Shown here in pieces: positions 1-7,937 of a DNA stretch of 64,000 nucleotides (position 1 is the first letter of the stretch; each line of letters starts with the position of its first letter). Source of the stretch: Pedobacter cryotolerans (GTDB taxonomy: Bacteria > Bacteroidota > Bacteroidia > Sphingobacteriales > Sphingobacteriaceae). The position numbers were made by a program, and so were the translations under genes. The notes beneath the pieces are model-generated. The model was not told the origin of the DNA. It saw nothing but the letters and a program-made list of their open reading frames with translations, and searched no databases. Location of the stretch: positions 1 through 64,000 of the forward strand of contig NZ_SWBO01000004.1 of NCBI RefSeq assembly GCF_005116475.1, read 5' to 3'.

Positions 1-174
1 TCACTTATCATTACCTCACAGCTGCCAGTAAGCAAATGGCATGAAGTGATTGGTGAAAAAACCATTGCCGACGCAATATTGGATAGGATTGTTCATGATG
101 CCAACCGTATTGAACTCAAGGGAGAATCAATGCGGAAGAAAAGGGTGCCTGTGCAAGAAAATAGCTTCCAATAA
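1..174 (+). CDS. IstB-like transposition helper ATPase, C-terminal fragment
   Basis: An open frame enters from the left edge and stops with TAA at 172-174. The 57 visible residues include [20 protein letters not shown] and [20 protein letters not shown], which match the C-terminal end of IstB, the AAA+ helper of IS21-family transposases. The catalytic Walker motifs would lie outside the window. IstB normally assembles on target DNA and activates the IstA transposase. The reading is by eye from the family's characteristic C-terminus. Whether the full gene is intact cannot be seen. Confidence 0.85.
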   Translation, partial: SLIITSQLPVSKWHEVIGEKTIADAILDRIVHDANRIELKGESMRKKRVPVQENSFQ

Positions 175-295
175 AAAACAACTTTAAATAACTACTTTTG
201 TTAACGCTTCTATAGCATTTGCAACGTTCGTTCGCCAGCAAATTAGGTGGTCAGTTTGCCACGGAATCACATGGTCAGTTTCTCCGAAATATACA
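175..295 (+). mobile_element. IS21-family element, right end
   Basis: Downstream of the istB stop lies a short non-coding tail with two copies of TGGTCAGTTT at 248-257 and 272-281, 24 bp apart. Repeated GGTCAGTTT-like boxes near the terminus are characteristic of IS21-family ends, where transposase binds. The outer boundary is placed near 295 (a CA dinucleotide) because the downstream gene remnant becomes coherent from about there. The exact end and target duplication cannot be fixed without the left end. Confidence 0.65.
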
Positions 296-437
296 CTTTA
301 GCCATACGATACGGAATGGGGCGTGGCAAGGGAAAGAGTTGACCATGGGTTGGCAATCACAAATCAAAAGCGGAAAGAGATTTCCCAACCGCCTCCTAAA
401 GCCAACCAACCGAAAACTAAATGACATCATCCAATGA
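296..437 (+). pseudogene. 3' remnant of a gene upstream of PRTRC ThiF, cut by the IS21 element
   Basis: An open frame of about 46 codons runs from the inferred IS end to a TGA at 435-437. That TGA overlaps the ATG of the ThiF gene in an ATGA arrangement typical of translationally coupled operon neighbours. The peptide (for example WQGKELTMGWQ, RLLKPTNRKLND) has no recognisable motif. In PRTRC operons the gene before ThiF usually encodes PRTRC protein B, so this is probably its C-terminus; that identity is inferred from position only. Its 5' part is replaced by the insertion sequence. Confidence 0.5.
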
Positions 438-1213
438 AAAATCAAAAGACTAACATACACATCCTACCTGCCTATTTCCTTAACCCCACCAACCCGATTT
501 CAGTCAATCTCATAGGAGCAGGTGGGACGGGAAGCCAAATATTGACCGCCCTTGCAAGGATGAACTTTGCCCTGCTTGACTCGGTGCATTGTGGGCTGAA
601 CGTGACCATCTTTGATCCCGATACCGTTGAACCGTCCAACCTTGGTCGCCAACTGTTCAACGAGCACGAGCTCGGAATGAACAAGGCTGTTGCGCTGACC
701 AATCGGGTCAACCGATTTTTTGGCACAAACTGGAAGGCGGTGGCTGGGAAGTTCGAGGACTGTCCCAAACAGGCTAACATCAACATTACCTGTGTTGACA
801 CTGTTTCCGCTAGAAAGAAAATCGCAGGGATATTGAACGATACCAGGGCATTGTCCAATGACAGGGACAAACCCCTTTACTGGCTTGATCTTGGCAATGG
901 CAGGAACTCGGGGCAGGTTTGGCTGTCCACTATCGAGGAGATCAAGCAGCCCGAATCCAAAAAATTCAATACCATTTCAACACTATGCGATATATTCGAG
1001 ACCTATAGGGGAAAGATGGAGTCCCAGCTGGAGAATAATGCGCCAAGCTGTTCACTTGCACAGGCACTGGGCAAACAGGATTTGTTCATCAATTCGGTAC
1101 TGGCAAACATGGGGGCTTCACTTTTATGGTCGATGTTCAGACTGGGGGCTTTGGAGCAGAAGGGTTTCTTTCTGAACCTGACTGATTTTCGCTCCACACC
1201 TGTGCCTGTCTAG
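434..1213 (+). CDS. PRTRC system ThiF family protein
   Basis: This 259-residue protein has an E1-like/ThiF Rossmann fold. The nucleotide-binding glycine motif LIGAGGTGSQI lies near residues 26-36, and the conserved DPDTVEPSNLGRQ segment lies near residue 65. The length and the motif combination match the ThiF member of PRTRC clusters. Those clusters are found on plasmids and integrative elements and encode E1-, E2- and JAB-like proteins; their biological role is not established. The other PRTRC genes would lie to the left, but an IS21 fragment interrupts immediately upstream, so expression from the ancestral operon promoter may be lost. The start overlaps the stop of the truncated upstream frame. 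Confidence 0.85.
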   Translation: MKNQKTNIHILPAYFLNPTNPISVNLIGAGGTGSQILTALARMNFALLDSVHCGLNVTIFDPDTVEPSNLGRQLFNEHELGMNKAVALTNRVNRFFGTNWKAVAGKFEDCPKQANINITCVDTVSARKKIAGILNDTRALSNDRDKPLYWLDLGNGRNSGQVWLSTIEEIKQPESKKFNTISTLCDIFETYRGKMESQLENNAPSCSLAQALGKQDLFINSVLANMGASLLWSMFRLGALEQKGFFLNLTDFRSTPVPV

Positions 1214-1228
1214 CTTTTATTGTAAAAC

Positions 1229-1250
1229 GGGTTCGCCCAAAGGCGAACCC
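1229..1250. terminator. GC-rich hairpin after the ThiF gene
   Basis: GGGTTCGCC (1229-1237) and GGCGAACCC (1242-1250) form a perfect 9-bp stem with a CAAA loop, 16 bases past the ThiF stop. There is no strong T tract on the plus side (AAAAAG follows), so termination efficiency is uncertain. It is an obvious structured 3' end for the PRTRC transcript. Confidence 0.5.
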
Positions 1251-1436
1251 CAAAAAGCCTCGCGTCCTTCAGACACTCGGCTGGCGCCACTCTCAATAGA
1301 TGGCTTGGTTAAGTGATTTTTGGGTTTGGAACCCTTATTCCTGTCAGGAACATATTTGCAAAACACAGTGCTTTTCATGGAGATTGTCAATATACTTCTC
1401 AAAGGTTTGTGATCTTGGCGTTTTATGATTGGTGCC

Positions 1437-1592
1437 ATGGGACGGAAAAGGGACAATTCTTCAGTTTTACTGCTAGAAAAATATGAAAAGATATGCGAAG
1501 AAAATGGAATAGAACCTTCGTTAAATGAATTTGAATTGCTAACTTTATTAGCAGAAATCATTGTTGAAATAACATTAAAGGAGGAATTATGA
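1437..1592 (+). CDS. Small protein coupled to the serine recombinase
   Basis: A 51-codon frame begins at ATG 1437 and ends with TGA at 1590-1592, overlapping the recombinase ATG (1589) in an ATGA junction. The product begins MGRKRDNSSVLLEKYEKICE, continues acidic and leucine-rich, and ends TLKEEL. It looks like a compact helical protein. Its last codons contain AAGGAGG, the ribosome-binding site of the recombinase gene. The tight overlap is the main reason to call it real. It resembles no family I can name. A role in controlling recombinase synthesis or direction, like a small excisionase-type partner, is a guess from position. Confidence 0.55.
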   Translation: MGRKRDNSSVLLLEKYEKICEENGIEPSLNEFELLTLLAEIIVEITLKEEL

Positions 1593-3208
1593 ATGCATTG
1601 GGATATTTGAGGTTAAGTGCAAAAGATCAGTCCAAATCATTGGAATACCAGGAAACCAACATCCGGGATTATTGCCTTCGGAATAAACTGGAGGTGGTCG
1701 GTATGTTCAAGGACAACGGCCGGTCGAGCTTCACCTTTGACCGGCCAGATTACCAGGCACTGGAGGCGTTTATCAAAAAACATAAGGGGAAATGTCAGTA
1801 CCTGATCGTGCTGGATCATGATCGTTTTAGCCGTAATTTACCAGAAGCACTTATGAAAATCTCGGAATTGGAAGAAAAATATGGTGTGAAGGTGTTGTCA
1901 ACCAGTGAAAGGGTGGACCTGGATACCACCGATCCCGATGTGTTCATGAAAAGGGCCTTTGATTACCTGATGGCCAATAAGGAGCTTTTCAATATCAGGC
2001 ATCGGACCAAACAAGGGGTAAGGAATGCAAAGGAAAAGGGAAGGTACCTGGGCAGGGCTCCCTATGGTTACCGCAACATCGTTGACGGCAGCAAACGCAA
2101 TCTGATTGAAATAGATGAAACAAAAGCATTTATCATTGAGAAAGTATTCAGGGATTATCTTCTTGGGATAGCACCTTACATCATCCATAAAAGTATCAAG
2201 GATATGGGCTTTACCAATAAAGGTCATTCAGCAATCAGGGATATCCTGAGCAACTGTGTCTATGCTGGTTTGATCAGGGTTCCTGCATATCGTGAATTGC
2301 CCGAAAAATATGTAAAGGCAATCCATCCGCCGATTGTATCGGAGGAAGAGTTTTGGTTGGTACAAAAGATGCTTGTCAATAAACGTCGGCAACAGGTTAG
2401 GCCTGACGAAGACTTTCCATTACGGGGAATTCTGAAATGTGCCTGTGGACAGAGCATGACCGCAGGTTGGTCTAAAGGTAGAAGGCAGTATTATCTTTAC
2501 TACAGGTGCGTTGAGCACACGAATATCAATGTGCCTGGCAAAATGCTCCATGAAAAGTTCGATCAGCTGCTACGTGAGCTGAGTTTCCGGCCTTATCAGG
2601 TAGCTTTCCTAACGGCGGCACATGCGCTGCTTTCAGAAGAACCAATGCAGCATAAGAAAGATAGGCAAAATAAAAATATTCAAGCCCTAAAAAGCATAAA
2701 TGAAAAAATTTACCTGCTGGAAGAGCGATACGTGAACAATGAGATTGAGAAATCAACTTATCAGAAGTGGTTTCCAAAATTTCAAGAAGAGAAATTGGCG
2801 CTGGAATTGCTCTTAAAGGGAAAAAATGAAAAGATTCAGACTGCGGAAAATGCAGTATTTGATGGTTACATACCTTACATGAAAAATATCTTTGATATTT
2901 ATGAAAAATGTAACATCTATCAAAAGCATGCTATCATTAGGGGGGTGTTCAAACAAAATCTGGTATGGGGTGAGGGTGAACTTAGAACACCCTTGATTAA
3001 CCCAGTATTTGAGGATAAGTTATTGATAATCAAAGAGAAAGGGTTGCTTTTTTATGAGCAACCCTTTCGAAAACAGGACAAAAGTCCGATTAGTACCCAG
3101 TGCCGGAGTCGAACCGGCACGGTTTCCCACAGGTGTTTGAGACCAGCGCGTCTACCAATTCCGCCAACTGGGCATTTCTTCTTTAGCGGGACGCAAATCT
3201 ATCATTAA
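1589..3208 (+). CDS. Large serine recombinase (site-specific integrase)
   Basis: This 539-residue protein has an N-terminal resolvase catalytic domain. The nucleophile is Ser10 in GYLRLSAKDQ, and the arginine motif DHDRFSRN lies near residue 75. A recombinase domain follows (GYRN to GLIRVPAY, about 165-235), then a zinc ribbon beginning LKCACGQSM near residue 283, and a lysine/glutamate-rich coiled coil near 345-400. This is the architecture of large serine integrases that insert and excise elements without host factors. A strong AAGGAGG precedes the ATG. From about residue 502 the frame runs antisense through the tRNA-Leu gene, so the last ~38 residues are encoded by target DNA. This implies that the C-terminus differs between the integrated and circular forms. 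Confidence 0.9.
   Translation: MNALGYLRLSAKDQSKSLEYQETNIRDYCLRNKLEVVGMFKDNGRSSFTFDRPDYQALEAFIKKHKGKCQYLIVLDHDRFSRNLPEALMKISELEEKYGVKVLSTSERVDLDTTDPDVFMKRAFDYLMANKELFNIRHRTKQGVRNAKEKGRYLGRAPYGYRNIVDGSKRNLIEIDETKAFIIEKVFRDYLLGIAPYIIHKSIKDMGFTNKGHSAIRDILSNCVYAGLIRVPAYRELPEKYVKAIHPPIVSEEEFWLVQKMLVNKRRQQVRPDEDFPLRGILKCACGQSMTAGWSKGRRQYYLYYRCVEHTNINVPGKMLHEKFDQLLRELSFRPYQVAFLTAAHALLSEEPMQHKKDRQNKNIQALKSINEKIYLLEERYVNNEIEKSTYQKWFPKFQEEKLALELLLKGKNEKIQTAENAVFDGYIPYMKNIFDIYEKCNIYQKHAIIRGVFKQNLVWGEGELRTPLINPVFEDKLLIIKEKGLLFYEQPFRKQDKSPISTQCRSRTGTVSHRCLRPARLPIPPTGHFFFSGTQIYH
3037..3068. terminator. Hairpin at the 3' end of the recombinase, just beyond the tRNA
   Basis: GAAAGGGTTGC (3037-3047) pairs perfectly with GCAACCCTTTC (3058-3068) around a T-rich loop, giving an 11-bp stem. 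It lies inside the recombinase reading frame, and 26 bp past the 3' end of the tRNA gene on the minus strand. On the minus strand TCTTTGATT follows, a weak T tract, so it could terminate the tRNA transcript. It may instead be part of the element's attachment region. Confidence 0.4.
3094..3173 (-). tRNA. tRNA-Leu(CAA)
   Basis: The minus strand folds as a class II tRNA. The acceptor stem is GCCCAGT/ACTGGGT (3173-3167 with 3101-3095). The D-loop contains AATTGGTAGAC, there is a short variable arm, and the T-arm is GCCGG-TTCGACT-CCGGC. The anticodon CAA (3139-3137) reads UUG leucine codons, and CCA is not encoded. The anticodon stem has a U-U opposition at positions 28:42 (3145/3131). The 3' end points toward the recombinase, as expected if the gene was used as an integration site. 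Confidence 0.93.
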
Positions 3209-3225
3209 ACTAGCGAAAAAGCAAA
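3194..3225 (-). promoter_or_regulatory. Bacteroidota-type promoter of tRNA-Leu
   Basis: On the minus strand TTTG (3225-3222) is followed after 20 bases by TAGATTTG (3201-3194). This is an exact match to the TTTG-N19-21-TAnnTTTG consensus of Bacteroidota housekeeping promoters. The transcription start would fall about 15 bases before the tRNA 5' end. The element's insertion leaves this promoter intact. Confidence 0.75.
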
Positions 3226-3384
3226 ATATTTCTTGTTAAAATATTTATTGCTTAAAAATATCTCCTTTTAGGAATGTCATTTTAATTAGCAATGGCAAAT
3301 GTTTTAAAAACAACACAGTCAAATACATTGTTAATCATTAGTATTACCCACAAAGTTCCTTTACTTTTTAGCCCGATTACCGAC

Positions 3385-5670
3385 ATGAAAATCGCTTATA
3401 TTTCTACTTATCCACCTCGTGAGTGCGGATTAGCTACTTTTAATAACAACTTAATTAAAGCTTTAAACGCTAATTTCACTAATTCATCATTATTAGAAAC
3501 AAGTATGGTAATTGCCATGAACAATTCTGATGATGTGGATGAATATAAATATCCTGAAGAAGTAAATTTCATTATTAGACAGAATAACCAAGATGATTAC
3601 AGCGAAGCAGCAAAATTTATTAACGAAAGCGATGTAGACGCCTGCATTTTACAGCATGAATTTGGAATTTATGGTGGAGAAAGTGGTATTTATGTTCTGC
3701 CATTCATTAATCAAATAGAAAAGCCAATTATTTCTATTTTACACACCATTTTAAATACACCTACCTATTTGCAAAAATCTATTATAAAAGAAATTGCTAA
3801 AAGATCGGCTAAAATTGTGGTAATGAGTAATAAGGCTGTTGGGTTTTTGCAAAATATTTATGACATCCCAAGCACTAAAATTCAGGTTATTGAGCATGGT
3901 GTGCCAGATTTGGAGGCACCAGAAATAAATCCGATTAAACAATTGCCAGAATTAATAGACAAAAAAATCTTATTAACTTTTGGTTTGATTAGCAGAAATA
4001 AAGGCTTAGAAACTGTTGTTAAAGCTTTGCCTCAAATTGTAAAAAATAATCCTGATGCGGTTTATGTTATTTTAGGTAATACGCACCCAGGGGTTGTTAA
4101 AGATTCTGGTGAGGAGTATAGAGATTATTTGAAACAACTTGCTTTAGATTTGAATGTTGCTGATCATTTAATTTTTATGAACCGGTTTGTTGCTGAGGAA
4201 GAGTTGATTGACTATTTAACGGCTGCAGATATTTATGTAACCCCTTATTTTAATGAAGCTCAGATTACCAGTGGAACACTGTCTTACGCAGTAGGTGCTG
4301 GTGCTGCAGTGGTAAGCACTCCGTATTGGCACGCACAGGAATTGCTTGATGACAATAGAGGTCGCTTTTTTAATTTTAAAGATCATATTGGATTGGCAGA
4401 AATTGTTAATCAGCTATTAGAAAATACAGATAAACTTACAGCACTAAAAAGAAACGCCTATAACTATGGGTTAAAATTGAGGTGGCCAAAAATTGGTAAA
4501 TCATTTATTAATGTAATTGAAAAGGCAACAAAGCATGTGGATTACAGCGATAAAATTTTGCGTCAAATTGTAGACAGAAGTGTAATTCCAGAATTTGATT
4601 TATCGTATGTTAAAAGGTTAACAGATGATACTGGTATTTTTCAACATGCTAAATTTGGCGTGCCAAATAGAAAGGAAGGATATTGCATTGACGACAATTC
4701 GCGGGCTTTAATAATGGCTTTAATGGCCTATCAAGAAAATAAAGATGTTGATGCTTTAAACCTTATCCCTATTTACCTAAGTTACATACACGATTTACAG
4801 TTGGACAACGGTAATTTTAGGAATTTTACAAGTTTTAGCAGACAATATTTAGATGAAGAAGGTTCTGACGATTCATTTGGAAGAACGGTTTGGTCGTTGG
4901 GTTATTTAATTCATACCTCTCCAAATAGATCTTATGCCGAATTTGGCTATGAACTTTTCTTTAAGTCGGTTAATCATTTTAAAAATCTCACACATTTACG
5001 CGGAATTTGTAATACCATAACAGGTGTAAGTTATTACCTAAAAACGCATCCTTACGATGAAAGAATTTTAAATGAATTGAATTTGTTAACCAATAAGCTC
5101 ATCGAATCGTACAAAAACACCAAAGATGAGGAATGGCATTGGTTCGAAAATCATTTAACTTATGATAACGCTATTTTTCCGTTAGCACTTTTTCACGTTG
5201 CAGAAATTACGGGTAGGGAAGATGTGATTGAAATTGCGCATGAATCATTAAAATATTTAGAAAAAATTACTTTTAGTTTAAGTACTGTTAACCCAGTGGG
5301 GAACAATGGTTGGCACTTAAAGGGCAATAAAGCAGTTCCTATGTACGATCAGCAGGCAATTGAAATTATGGCGATGGTTTTAATGTACCACCAAGCTTAT
5401 GTAGTTACCCGAGAGCAAGAATATTTAAAGAAAATGTTTACCAGTTATTTATGGTTTTTGGGCGAGAATACGCTTAGAATTCCGTTATATGATACCGAAA
5501 CTAAAGGTTGTGCTGATGGTTTACAAAGTGGAGGTGTAAACAGAAATCAGGGTGCTGAAAGTACATTGGCTTACCTGATATCGCATTTAACTGTTTTAAA
5601 GGCTTTTAAGTACGAAAATAAACTTAATGGTTTAAAAAAAACTGAAAGTTTGTTAAAGATCAATAAGTGA
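3385..5670 (+). CDS. Glycosyltransferase family 4-like protein with C-terminal helical domain
   Basis: The start is placed at the internal ATG 3385 (MKIAYISTYPPRECGLATF) because GT-B enzymes begin with this strand; an upstream in-frame ATG at 3292 would add an uncharacteristic 31 residues. The 761-residue product has a GT-B half (about 1-410) with an E-x7-type loop (EAQITSGTLSYAVGAG, near 290). A second half (about 420-760), rich in W, D and H, resembles an alpha/alpha-barrel glycosidase-like domain. This two-domain enzyme commonly occurs beside a GH130 protein, as here. Transfer of mannose or a similar sugar onto a glycan is the likely role; the substrate is unknown. The gene sits just outside the integrated element. 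Confidence 0.75.
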   Translation: MKIAYISTYPPRECGLATFNNNLIKALNANFTNSSLLETSMVIAMNNSDDVDEYKYPEEVNFIIRQNNQDDYSEAAKFINESDVDACILQHEFGIYGGESGIYVLPFINQIEKPIISILHTILNTPTYLQKSIIKEIAKRSAKIVVMSNKAVGFLQNIYDIPSTKIQVIEHGVPDLEAPEINPIKQLPELIDKKILLTFGLISRNKGLETVVKALPQIVKNNPDAVYVILGNTHPGVVKDSGEEYRDYLKQLALDLNVADHLIFMNRFVAEEELIDYLTAADIYVTPYFNEAQITSGTLSYAVGAGAAVVSTPYWHAQELLDDNRGRFFNFKDHIGLAEIVNQLLENTDKLTALKRNAYNYGLKLRWPKIGKSFINVIEKATKHVDYSDKILRQIVDRSVIPEFDLSYVKRLTDDTGIFQHAKFGVPNRKEGYCIDDNSRALIMALMAYQENKDVDALNLIPIYLSYIHDLQLDNGNFRNFTSFSRQYLDEEGSDDSFGRTVWSLGYLIHTSPNRSYAEFGYELFFKSVNHFKNLTHLRGICNTITGVSYYLKTHPYDERILNELNLLTNKLIESYKNTKDEEWHWFENHLTYDNAIFPLALFHVAEITGREDVIEIAHESLKYLEKITFSLSTVNPVGNNGWHLKGNKAVPMYDQQAIEIMAMVLMYHQAYVVTREQEYLKKMFTSYLWFLGENTLRIPLYDTETKGCADGLQSGGVNRNQGAESTLAYLISHLTVLKAFKYENKLNGLKKTESLLKINK

Positions 5671-5685
5671 GAAAACTACTTACAT

Positions 5686-5723
5686 AAAAAAGGAGCTTTG
5701 AAATATTTCTAAGCTCCTTTTTT
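5686..5723. terminator. Bidirectional rho-independent terminator
   Basis: AAAAAAGGAGCTT (5686-5698) pairs perfectly with AAGCTCCTTTTTT (5711-5723), a 13-bp stem with A tract and T tract on opposite sides. It lies 15 bases past the glycosyltransferase stop, between convergent genes, so it can end transcripts from both strands. Confidence 0.85.
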
Positions 5724-5783
5724 ATGCGTTATATTTTCGTTTTTAGCAGAGGCTGATGTTTTTAGCCATGATTGCAGCGGTAT

Positions 5784-5868
5784 CTCCCGATTCGATTTTT
5801 CATCGGATTGGGAATTTAGCGGAAAGCGGGACGAACATTAATTATTGTTCTGAAACTGCGCTTCAAAA
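5784..5868. repeat. Structured intergenic repeat abutting the GH130 stop codon
   Basis: This segment has an imperfect hairpin (CCCGATTCGA... paired with ...ATCGGATTGGGA) followed by AGCGGAAAGCGGGACG and GCGCTTCAAAA. The same ordered blocks recur at 33354-33410 (AGCGTAAAGTGGG...GCGCTTCAAAA), which also ends beside the stop codon of a minus-strand gene, and in inverted orientation at 24451-24525. It is therefore a dispersed extragenic element, possibly a 3'-end processing or termination structure. Confidence 0.6.
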
Positions 5869-5870
5869 TA

Positions 5871-7340
5871 TTACTCAGGTGAGTTTTTAAGTCGATCTAA
5901 CAAGCTTTCTAAGTTTACAGTAGCAAATGATGAAGAATAATCTGAAAGGCCATAAGGTAAGATTAGCTCGCCATTATTAATGATAGAACCGCATGAGTAA
6001 ACCACATTTGGTACATAACCTTCGCGTTCATCGGGATTTGGAATAAGTAAAGGCTCACTTAAACGACCAATTTCTATTGTTGGATCATTTAAATCTAACA
6101 ATGTAGCGCTTAAACAATACCTACGCATCGGGCCAACTGCATGAGTAATAATTAACCAACCATCTTTTGTTTCTATCGGCGAGCCGCAATTGCCTAATTG
6201 TACAAACTCCCAACTGTATTTTGGTTCTTGAAATTTAATTGGATTTTCCCAGATATTGATTTTATCTGAATACATGATGTAATTGTTGATGCCATCTATA
6301 CGAGCCAACATGGCGTATTTGCCATTAATTTTACGAGGGAAAAGTGCTAAATTTTTGTTTTGTGCACCTGCGCCAAATAATGGGCCAACGGTAAAATCGT
6401 AAAAATCTTTGGTTTTTAACAATTTAGGGAGGATGATATGGCCATCGTAAGCGGTGTAAGTTGCATAATAGGCTGATGAACCATCGTCATGCGTAAATTT
6501 GGTAAAACGGGCATCTTCAATTCCTTTACGTTCGAACTCTGATATTGGGAAAATTACACGGTCTGATATATCGGTGTCTAAAGAAAAAACGATTTCGTAA
6601 TATGAATCAGAAAGCCACAATACCTTTTCAAATTCTACATCTTTTTCTGAATTATTTTCTAAAGCTTGAGCCTCGGCAATAACTTTTTTAAGGGTGATGT
6701 AATCGAATTGTTCATCTAATTTAGCATCAAGTTTGGCTAAAATATCTTTATCAATTAAGGATGTGATGCCTTTTTCGAGAAATAGTTTTTTATTGTAGGT
6801 TGCATTTCTTATTACTTCGGCCTCATCAACATAATCGCCAACTGGCATTACCGTAATGTTGTTTTGACTATCAATTAAGGCTCTTCTAAAAACAATGGAT
6901 GAGATGTGACCTTCGCCAACTGCCCTAAAACTGATAATTAATCTTCTTTGACCTTCAACTAAATCTGTTTGATCTGGATCTTCGATGATTGAAGGATTAA
7001 AAAAAGCAGCCGATTCGATAGAATATTCGTGCGTAAAATAAGAACCTATTAACAGTTTACAATGTTGATCTAAATCATGGTAATCGATATCCATTTTCTC
7101 GAACAAAGGTTTTAGCTTTTTGCAATGCCTTGATAAGATTTTGGTAATGTTTCGATGCCTTTTAGAATACTCTTGAAGAAGCGGCGAAATGATCGCAAAA
7201 ACTTGATCTTTGTTAAGTGTAAGCACTTTTTTAATTACTTCCTTAGCTCTATCATCGCCATTAAAGAAAAATCTGGCAATTACTCTTTTAGAATCTGGAT
7301 ATACTTTTACTTGTTTACGCTCTATTTTTAATCTCTTCAT
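5871..7340 (-). CDS. Glycoside hydrolase family 130 protein (mannoside phosphorylase type)
   Basis: This 489-residue protein matches the GH130 five-bladed propeller family, whose known members phosphorolyse or hydrolyse beta-mannosides. Recognisable stretches are GPLFGAGAQNKNLALFPRK (near 320), MLARIDGINNYIMYSD, FVQLGNCGSPIETKDGWL and a C-terminal GYVPNVVYSCGSI. The N-terminal ~150 residues are an extra charged region, seen in the longer GH130 subgroup. It faces the glycosyltransferase tail to tail, a pairing common in Bacteroidota. It is the last gene of a minus-strand run starting at 8748 (gap of 23 bp to the gene before), so it may be co-expressed with stress proteins. Substrate and direction of the reaction are not determinable here. 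Confidence 0.8.
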   Translation of the reverse strand: MKRLKIERKQVKVYPDSKRVIARFFFNGDDRAKEVIKKVLTLNKDQVFAIISPLLQEYSKRHRNITKILSRHCKKLKPLFEKMDIDYHDLDQHCKLLIGSYFTHEYSIESAAFFNPSIIEDPDQTDLVEGQRRLIISFRAVGEGHISSIVFRRALIDSQNNITVMPVGDYVDEAEVIRNATYNKKLFLEKGITSLIDKDILAKLDAKLDEQFDYITLKKVIAEAQALENNSEKDVEFEKVLWLSDSYYEIVFSLDTDISDRVIFPISEFERKGIEDARFTKFTHDDGSSAYYATYTAYDGHIILPKLLKTKDFYDFTVGPLFGAGAQNKNLALFPRKINGKYAMLARIDGINNYIMYSDKINIWENPIKFQEPKYSWEFVQLGNCGSPIETKDGWLIITHAVGPMRRYCLSATLLDLNDPTIEIGRLSEPLLIPNPDEREGYVPNVVYSCGSIINNGELILPYGLSDYSSSFATVNLESLLDRLKNSPE

Positions 7341-7363
7341 TTTTGCGATAATTTAGTTTTATT

Positions 7364-7915
7364 TTATACTTCGAGTTTACCTTCAACAGAATCGTCCATG
7401 GTTTTACCTGTGATAATTGAAGCAGCCATTTTTATAAATGCTACAGCTTCGCCATGTTTGGTATCCCAATAGTACACATTTGTAGGGGTAATTTTAATTA
7501 ATCCGATGTTCGGGTCGTCTTTTCCATTCTGGAACCAAACTTTTAAGAATGGATTCCATAGTTCATCCATTTTTGCCTGATCTTTTACAACTTCGGCTAT
7601 GCCGTAAACGCTTAAAAAACCAGAATTTTTGTTCTCTTGAAAGAAAAGCTGCGTAAAAGGATCTTGTTTAATTTCTTCGTTTTTGTTGCTATCAATCATG
7701 CTGATGAACCACAAGTTACCTTCATCATCAATATCTTGTACAGACATTGGCCTAACAGATACAGGTAAGCCAGTTTTAATATTGGTACAGAAAAAGCAGT
7801 TTTCGGCACTTTTAGCCAAGTCTTTTAGTTTTTTAACCGCATCTTTTCCTTCTAATGTTTTAATATGATCTTGTGTGTTCTGCGTATTGTTAGCGCTATC
7901 TCTTGAGTTTTCCAT
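7364..7915 (-). CDS. Pyridoxamine 5'-phosphate oxidase-fold general stress protein
   Basis: The 183-residue product has the split-barrel flavin-binding fold of the general stress protein 26 group. Supporting segments are LVxVRPMSV-like PVSVRPMSVQDID (near 50-62), GNLWFISMIDSNKNEEI and a terminal YYWDTKHGEAV. Family members bind FMN or FAD and are induced by salt, heat or starvation; the reaction is unknown. It belongs to the four-gene minus-strand run 8748-5871. Its 5' leader carries the near-tandem AACCTAAACCTAAACC immediately before the start. Confidence 0.8.
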   Translation of the reverse strand: MENSRDSANNTQNTQDHIKTLEGKDAVKKLKDLAKSAENCFFCTNIKTGLPVSVRPMSVQDIDDEGNLWFISMIDSNKNEEIKQDPFTQLFFQENKNSGFLSVYGIAEVVKDQAKMDELWNPFLKVWFQNGKDDPNIGLIKITPTNVYYWDTKHGEAVAFIKMAASIITGKTMDDSVEGKLEV

Positions 7916-7937
7916 GGTAGGTTTAGGTTTAGGTTGA

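Noticed and set aside
1217..1561. Minus-strand 114-residue ORF between ThiF and recombinase
   Set aside because: It has no domain, runs antisense through the small coupled ORF, and crosses the GC hairpin after the ThiF gene.
3292..3384. Longer N-terminus for the glycosyltransferase
   Set aside because: The 31 extra residues precede the conserved first strand MKIAYIST and match no signal peptide; the ATG at 3385 is preferred.
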